Shown: positions 60,390-64,000 of the stretch, piece by piece
Layout: each line of letters starts with the position of its first letter
Numbering within the stretch: position 1 is the first letter of the stretch
NCBI GenBank assembly: GCA_910587185.1
Contig: CAJULY010000009.1
Location: 1-64,000, forward strand
Length of the DNA stretch: 64,000 nucleotides
Direction: 5' to 3'
DNA from: an uncultured Muribaculaceae bacterium
GTDB taxonomy: Bacteria > Bacteroidota > Bacteroidia > Bacteroidales > Muribaculaceae
Position numbers and translations under genes: made by a program
Notes under the pieces: generated by a model
Seen by the model: the letters and a program-made list of their open reading frames with translations, nothing else
Database searches by the model: none
What the model was told of the DNA's origin: nothing

Positions 60390-61586
60390 TTATACCTCCA
60401 GATCTATGTTGAACTGCTCGTTCCACGGTAGGCCTTGGACGTTGAGCTGTTCCATGAACGGATCCGGATCGAACTCTTCGACGTTATGCACGCCCGGCTT
60501 GACCCATTTGCCTGTCAGGAACATCATGGCGCCGATCATGGCCGGAACGCCCGTCGTGTAGCTGACGGCCTGCATGCCGGTTTCGCGGTAGGCGGCCTCA
60601 TGGGAGCAGTTGTTGTAGATGTAGTAGGTCAGATGGTTCTTCTCCTTGTCGAGACCCTCTATGCGACAGCCGATCGAGGTCTCTCCGGTGTAGTTCTCGC
60701 CGAGATCCTGAGGATTGGGAAGCACGGCTTTGAGAAACTGCAGAGGCACGATCTTCTGTCCGTTGTAGTCTATCTCGTCGATGCGGGCCATGCCTATGTC
60801 CTGGATGACGCGGAGATGGGTCAGATACTCCTGTCCGAAAGTCATCCAGAAGCGTGCGCGCTTGATGGAGGGATAGTTCTTGACGAGGCTTTCGAGCTCC
60901 TCGTGATAGAGCAGATAGGAGTCGCGGGGGCCGATGTTGGGGTAGGTGAGAGCCTTGTGGATCTCGAGCGGGCCGGTTGTGACCCACTGGCCGTCCTGAT
61001 AGTAGCGGCCGTTCTGGGTGATCTCGCGTATGTTGATCTCGGGGTTGAAGTTGGTGGCGAAAGCCTTGCCGTGATCGCCTGCGTTGCAATCGACGATGTC
61101 GAGATACTCCATGTCGGAGAAATAATGCTTGGCGGCGTAGGCGGTGAACACGCCTGACACTCCCGGGTCGAAACCGCAGCCGAGGATGGCGGTCAGGCCG
61201 GCCTTCTCGAACTTCTCCTTGTAGGCCCACTGCCAGGAATATTCGAAATGGGCCACGTCGCGCGGCTCGTAGTTGGCCGTGTCGAGATAGTTGACGCCAC
61301 ATTCCAGACATGCGTCCATGATGGTGAGGTCCTGATAGGGGAGAGCCACATTGATGACAATGTCGGGTTTATGACGGTTGAAAAGCTCCACGAGCTGCTC
61401 GACGCTGTCGGCATCGACACTGTCCGTAGTGATGCGGCCGCCTCCGATCTTGCGGGCTATCGCCTCGCATTTGCTGCGAGTGCGCGAGGCAAGCACTATT
61501 TCGGTGAAGACATCGGGGTTCTGGGCACACTTGTGAGCGACGACGGTTCCCACACCGCCCGCTCCTATGATAAGAACTTTAGCCAT
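60390..61586 (-). CDS. Saccharopine-dehydrogenase family; carboxynorspermidine dehydrogenase
   Basis: A 398-residue enzyme with an N-terminal Rossmann motif (VLIIGAGGVGTVVAHKCAQ) and the family phrases CLECGVNYLDTANYE, GCGFDPGVSGVFTAYA and VSYTTGVPAMIGAMM. Proteins of this type in Bacteroidetes act as carboxy(nor)spermidine dehydrogenase in the alternative spermidine pathway. It should work in the cytosol with NADPH. The partner decarboxylase NspC is not in the window. It heads a six-gene operon running to 54598. Confidence 0.85.
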   Translation of the reverse strand: MAKVLIIGAGGVGTVVAHKCAQNPDVFTEIVLASRTRSKCEAIARKIGGGRITTDSVDADSVEQLVELFNRHKPDIVINVALPYQDLTIMDACLECGVNYLDTANYEPRDVAHFEYSWQWAYKEKFEKAGLTAILGCGFDPGVSGVFTAYAAKHYFSDMEYLDIVDCNAGDHGKAFATNFNPEINIREITQNGRYYQDGQWVTTGPLEIHKALTYPNIGPRDSYLLYHEELESLVKNYPSIKRARFWMTFGQEYLTHLRVIQDIGMARIDEIDYNGQKIVPLQFLKAVLPNPQDLGENYTGETSIGCRIEGLDKEKNHLTYYIYNNCSHEAAYRETGMQAVSYTTGVPAMIGAMMFLTGKWVKPGVHNVEEFDPDPFMEQLNVQGLPWNEQFNIDLEV

Positions 61587-61634
61587 TTTATGTTATGTTT
61601 TTGTTGTATTCAGTAGGTTTGAGTAAATATTCAG

Positions 61635-61665
61635 CTAAATTACACAAATTTTCTATTCCGCCCAA
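61635..61665 (-). promoter_or_regulatory. Promoter of the dehydrogenase-CDF-ABC operon
   Basis: Read on the minus strand: TTG, 20 nt, TAATTTAG, one mismatch to the -7 consensus. It lies about 49 nt ahead of the ATG at 61586. Confidence 0.5.
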
Positions 61666-61709
61666 CTATTCCTCCCAAAATCGCCAAAACCTATGCTCCC
61701 CATCCTTCC

Positions 61710-61775
61710 CGACTCCCCCGTCAGACAAGTCTGACCCTGTCCGACGCGTCCGAACCGTCTGACCCGTCCTTTTTC
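61710..61775. repeat. Intergenic GTCCGA/GTCTGACC repeat, copy 3
   Basis: Units GTCAGACAAGTCTGACC, TGTCCGACG, GTCCGAACC, GTCTGACCCGTCC and a T-run, ending in AAACCC. A stretch of about 25 nt (GTCCGAACCGTCTGACCC and CGTCCTTT) is the same as in copy 1 near 12770. Confidence 0.55.
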
Positions 61776-61794
61776 CTAAACCCGGAGAAACGAA

Positions 61795-61830
61795 AAGCTC
61801 CGGGAGCGCGCGGGGCGCTTTCCGGAGCTT
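61795..61830 (-). terminator. Terminator of the GH18 gene
   Basis: AAGCTCCGG / CCGGAGCTT with an inner AGCGC / GCGCT pair makes a strong hairpin 23 nt after the GH18 stop; TTTTCGTTT follows on the minus strand. Confidence 0.75.
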
Positions 61831-61852
61831 GCGGCAGATGCTTGTTTCGTTA

Positions 61853-62902
61853 TCAGTGGAGGATGCTGTCGGCTACCTGCTTGGCCATGGCCTCGCCGCC
61901 GGCGCAGTATTCCCAGTACATCGCGCCGAGCATCTTCTGCTGCTTGATGTAGTGGAGCTTCTCGGCGAGTGAGCGGGGATTTTCGAAGCCCATGAGGATT
62001 TTGCCGGTGAGGGAGTCGGTCATGTAGGGCGACAGAGAGGCTGAATCCCATACTTCGATGGTGCCGGGGATCTTTTTCAGATCCTTGTAGTCCATATAGT
62101 CGGGATAAGGCTCTACGCCGCGGCCGTAGAACGGCAGTCCGAGCACGAGTTTGTCGGCGGGAACGCCGGCGATCAGATGGGCATGGAAGGCGGAGTCAGC
62201 CGTGCGGTCTCCGGCACGTTCGCTCGCATAGAGCGGGTTGTGGGGACGTCCGCTTGAAGCCGGCGACATGTCGTAGGACATGATGTTGACATAATCGACG
62301 TAAGGCATGATGGCCGGGAAGTCTATATATTTGCCGCTCCAGATGGTGGCGAGTGTCAGCAGACGGTCGGGACCGAGAGCTTTGCGGAGGTCACGCATCA
62401 GCAGCGTGTAGTTCTTGGTGTCTTCGGCCGACGATGATATTCCGGCACCTTCGCCTGCGGTCGGATATTCCCAGTCGATGTCTATGCCGTCGAGTTTATG
62501 TTTCTCAACTTTCTTCACGCAGTCGGCGGCGAACTTGGCGCGGAGCGTAGAGTCGGCGGCCATTTCGCTGAAATTGCCGCTGCCCCAGCCTCCGATGGAG
62601 AGGACGATCTTAAGGTCGGGATTCTGTTCGCGCAGGGCCACGATCGAATCCAGACGTCCTTCGTTCTTGATGATTACGGAGTCGAAACTCGGAGCCACGT
62701 GACCGAATGCGAAATTGATGTGGGTCATCAGCGTGGGGTCAGGCATGCAACTGCTCCAGCCTGTCACGTAAGCTACTACGATGCGTCCTGAATCGGCATC
62801 GGCGCTCTCTGCTGTCTGAGCGCTCTTCGAATTGCAGCCGACAGCCGATGAGAGGAATGCTGCGGCGCCAACGGCGAACACAGCCAACGGAAAGTTCTTC
62901 AT
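61853..62902 (-). CDS. GH18 glycosidase lipoprotein (chitinase-like)
   Basis: A 349-residue lipoprotein with lipobox AVGC (Cys23). The GH18 barrel shows LKIVLSIGGWG (strand 3) and the catalytic DGIDIDWEYP (138-147, acid Glu145), followed by VNIMSYDMS and GAMYWEYC. All catalytic residues of the family are present. GH18 enzymes cut beta-1,4-linked GlcNAc chains or, in the endoglycosidase branch, the core of N-glycans. It stands alone with no SusCD beside it, has its own promoter and terminator, and is probably anchored to the outer membrane. Confidence 0.9.
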   Translation of the reverse strand: MKNFPLAVFAVGAAAFLSSAVGCNSKSAQTAESADADSGRIVVAYVTGWSSCMPDPTLMTHINFAFGHVAPSFDSVIIKNEGRLDSIVALREQNPDLKIVLSIGGWGSGNFSEMAADSTLRAKFAADCVKKVEKHKLDGIDIDWEYPTAGEGAGISSSAEDTKNYTLLMRDLRKALGPDRLLTLATIWSGKYIDFPAIMPYVDYVNIMSYDMSPASSGRPHNPLYASERAGDRTADSAFHAHLIAGVPADKLVLGLPFYGRGVEPYPDYMDYKDLKKIPGTIEVWDSASLSPYMTDSLTGKILMGFENPRSLAEKLHYIKQQKMLGAMYWEYCAGGEAMAKQVADSILH

Positions 62903-62937
62903 TTCTGTAAAATAACGGTATTAGTTAATATCTTCCA

Positions 62938-62975
62938 CAAAATTACGGAAAAAAAGCGATTAATCATTATCTTTG
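62938..62975. promoter_or_regulatory. Divergent -7 boxes for the GH18 and SH3-protein genes
   Basis: TAATTTTG on the minus strand (62938-62945) faces the GH18 gene, and TATCTTTG on the plus strand (62968-62975) faces the SH3 gene. Neither has a clear TTG element, so both are rated from the -7 box alone. The plus-strand leader of about 100 nt contains an 8-bp hairpin (GTCAAGGA / TCCTTGAC, 62995-63032). Confidence 0.45.
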
Positions 62976-63079
62976 TGAAAAATTAGAGACTTATGTCAAG
63001 GAAAATCATCGGAAAACGGAGAAGTCCTTGACCTCTAATTCTGACAGATGACATCATTTTTAATCATTACTGCGTTTCT

Positions 63080-63691
63080 ATGAATCTCAAAAAATTATTC
63101 TGCACCCTGACTGTGGCAACTCTTACGGCTGCAGCAGCTTTCGCACAGTCACAATACGTATTTACCACCAAAAGTTCAGTCAATTTGCGCAAAGCGGCCT
63201 CTATCGCATCGGCCAAAGCCGGAACCCTGACGAAGGGAGAGATGCTTCCGCTCGTCGAGGAGACCGACGGTTGGTATAAAGTCGATGTCAATGGCGCTCC
63301 CGCATTCGTCTCACAGTCGGTCGCTTCGGTCTGCGACGCCAATGTACCGGCCGAGATGTTTGGCAAGACGCTTGGCTCTTCCGAGCCGTGGGAAAAGATC
63401 CGTTTCGAGGGATCGATTACCATAACTCCGGTAGGTAAAGATCACGCGGTCATAAACATGGAATGGATGAGGGTTAATCTTCCTGCGGAATCATGGAATT
63501 ACATGGCCACAGTCAAGGATGGAAAAGTGGTGGCCACACACAATCTGGGCATGTCATGGATCGATCCCGATCAGCCTTATGAAACGCTGATGGAAGAGGC
63601 CGAGCCGCTTGACACTCCCTTGCCCGTGGGCTTCGACGAATTCAACAACACCCTCTATTTCAACGGCGCCGTCTTCTCCGAATTCGAATAA
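63080..63691 (+). CDS. Secreted SH3-domain protein
   Basis: A 203-residue exported protein with a signal peptide (1-22, ending AFAQ) and a bacterial SH3 domain at about 24-85 (KSSVNLRKAASIASAKAGTLTKGEMLPLVEETDGWYKV). The second half (about 100-203) contains SITITPVGKDHAVINMEW and is unassigned. SH3b domains usually bind peptidoglycan or cell-wall peptides. It is a single gene transcribed away from the GH18 gene. Confidence 0.75.
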   Translation: MNLKKLFCTLTVATLTAAAAFAQSQYVFTTKSSVNLRKAASIASAKAGTLTKGEMLPLVEETDGWYKVDVNGAPAFVSQSVASVCDANVPAEMFGKTLGSSEPWEKIRFEGSITITPVGKDHAVINMEWMRVNLPAESWNYMATVKDGKVVATHNLGMSWIDPDQPYETLMEEAEPLDTPLPVGFDEFNNTLYFNGAVFSEFE

Positions 63692-63798
63692 CTGCGTCAC
63701 CACCCCGGAGAATTACACTTTGCTTCAAGAGGAGGCTGCACCTGTTTTTGAAGTGCCTTATCATGCGCGCTATCTTGGAAAAACAAGGCTTGGATTTA

Positions 63799-63903
63799 CA
63801 CAGATTATACCCTAAAGGGTAAAATCTGTGCTATCTGAAAATATTTTATACCCTTTATGGTGCAATATGATTAGAAAAAGCTATCTTTGTACCCAAAAGG
63901 GTA
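63799..63903 (+). promoter_or_regulatory. Operator cluster and promoter of the HipB-like regulator
   Basis: Two copies of TACCC-N4-GGGTA (63808-63821 and 63890-63903) and a related half-site TACCCTTTATGGT (63849-63861) surround a TATCTTTG -7 box (63882-63889). The first copy sits inside a longer palindrome (63799-63830) with arms CACAGATT / AATCTGTG that could also terminate transcription. Site 2 overlaps the -33 region and site 3 the transcription start, as expected for autorepression. HipB operators known from E. coli have the related form TATCC-N8-GGATA. Confidence 0.7.
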
Positions 63904-63909
63904 TATTTT

Positions 63910-64000
63910 ATGACTCAATTAGCTAAATACGTTAAGGATATGCGTAAGCAGTTCGGGCTTACGCAGGTTGACCTGTCACAGAAATCCGGGGTAGGTCTGC
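63910..64000 (+). CDS. HipB-like XRE-family regulator (antitoxin), truncated by window end
   Basis: The frame starts at the ATG at 63910, 6 nt after the last operator, and runs off the window after 30 codons. It reads MTQLAKYVKDMRKQF then GLTQVDLSQKSGVGL, the first helices of a Cro/C1-type helix-turn-helix of the HipB / y4mF family. Such proteins repress their own promoter and usually neutralise a HipA kinase encoded next, which would lie outside this window. Too short to be seen as a long frame; supported by the promoter, the operators and the HTH pattern. Confidence 0.7.
   Translation, partial: MTQLAKYVKDMRKQFGLTQVDLSQKSGVGL

Noticed and set aside
1..64000. tRNA, rRNA or CRISPR elements
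   Set aside because: No cloverleaf-like or rRNA-like segment and no regularly spaced direct repeats were seen in the intergenic regions.

Overview
The window comes from a Bacteroidales genome, most likely a Muribaculaceae-type gut commensal. Grounds: three SusC/SusD outer-membrane importer pairs, SusC proteins with a carboxypeptidase-D-like N-terminal domain, subtilases with type IX secretion (Por) sorting tails, DUF1573 and DUF4836-type proteins, and promoters that repeatedly match the Bacteroidetes consensus (TTG, 19-21 nt, TAnnTTTG). No rRNA, tRNA or CRISPR array was seen.

Layout. 0-5.3 kb: end of a probable restriction-modification locus, a LysR regulator, a split ThrE-type exporter, a BASS-family transporter and a tyrosine recombinase. 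5.5-9 kb: aspartate:alanine antiporter plus aspartate 4-decarboxylase. 9-20.6 kb: a secreted GH2 beta-galactosidase, a five-gene operon (two DUF1573 proteins, MeaB, a lipoprotein, a secreted repeat protein) and rpsA. 20.7-28.7 kb (minus), 36.4-44.5 kb (minus) and 45.5-53.5 kb (plus): three paralogous four-gene cassettes, each SusC - SusD - surface lipoprotein - secreted S8 protease. 29-36.3 kb: a holin-like gene, ribE and the ilvD-ilvB-ilvN-thioesterase-ilvC operon. 53.5-64 kb: prs, a six-gene operon (dehydrogenase, cation efflux, two DUF4836-like lipoproteins, a small ABC exporter), a GH18 lipoprotein, an SH3-domain protein and the start of a HipB-like regulator with its operators.

The main result is that the three cassettes look like one phase-variable set. 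All share an almost identical 5' block (about 170 nt of untranslated leader plus roughly the first 330 nt of susC) and an almost identical 3' block (last 276 nt of the protease gene), while everything between has diverged. Only the plus-strand cassette has a consensus promoter, and homology between its leader and the two silent leaders stops a few bases downstream of that promoter. The leaders of cassettes 1 and 3 are perfect inverted repeats of 505 nt by eye. Recombination between leaders would move the single promoter from one cassette to another. A RagAB-like reading, in which a secreted protease makes peptides that the matching SusCD pair imports, is an inference. SusC/SusD shufflons are known from Bacteroides fragilis; a four-gene unit with its own secreted protease and conserved blocks at both ends is the part I do not recognise as described.
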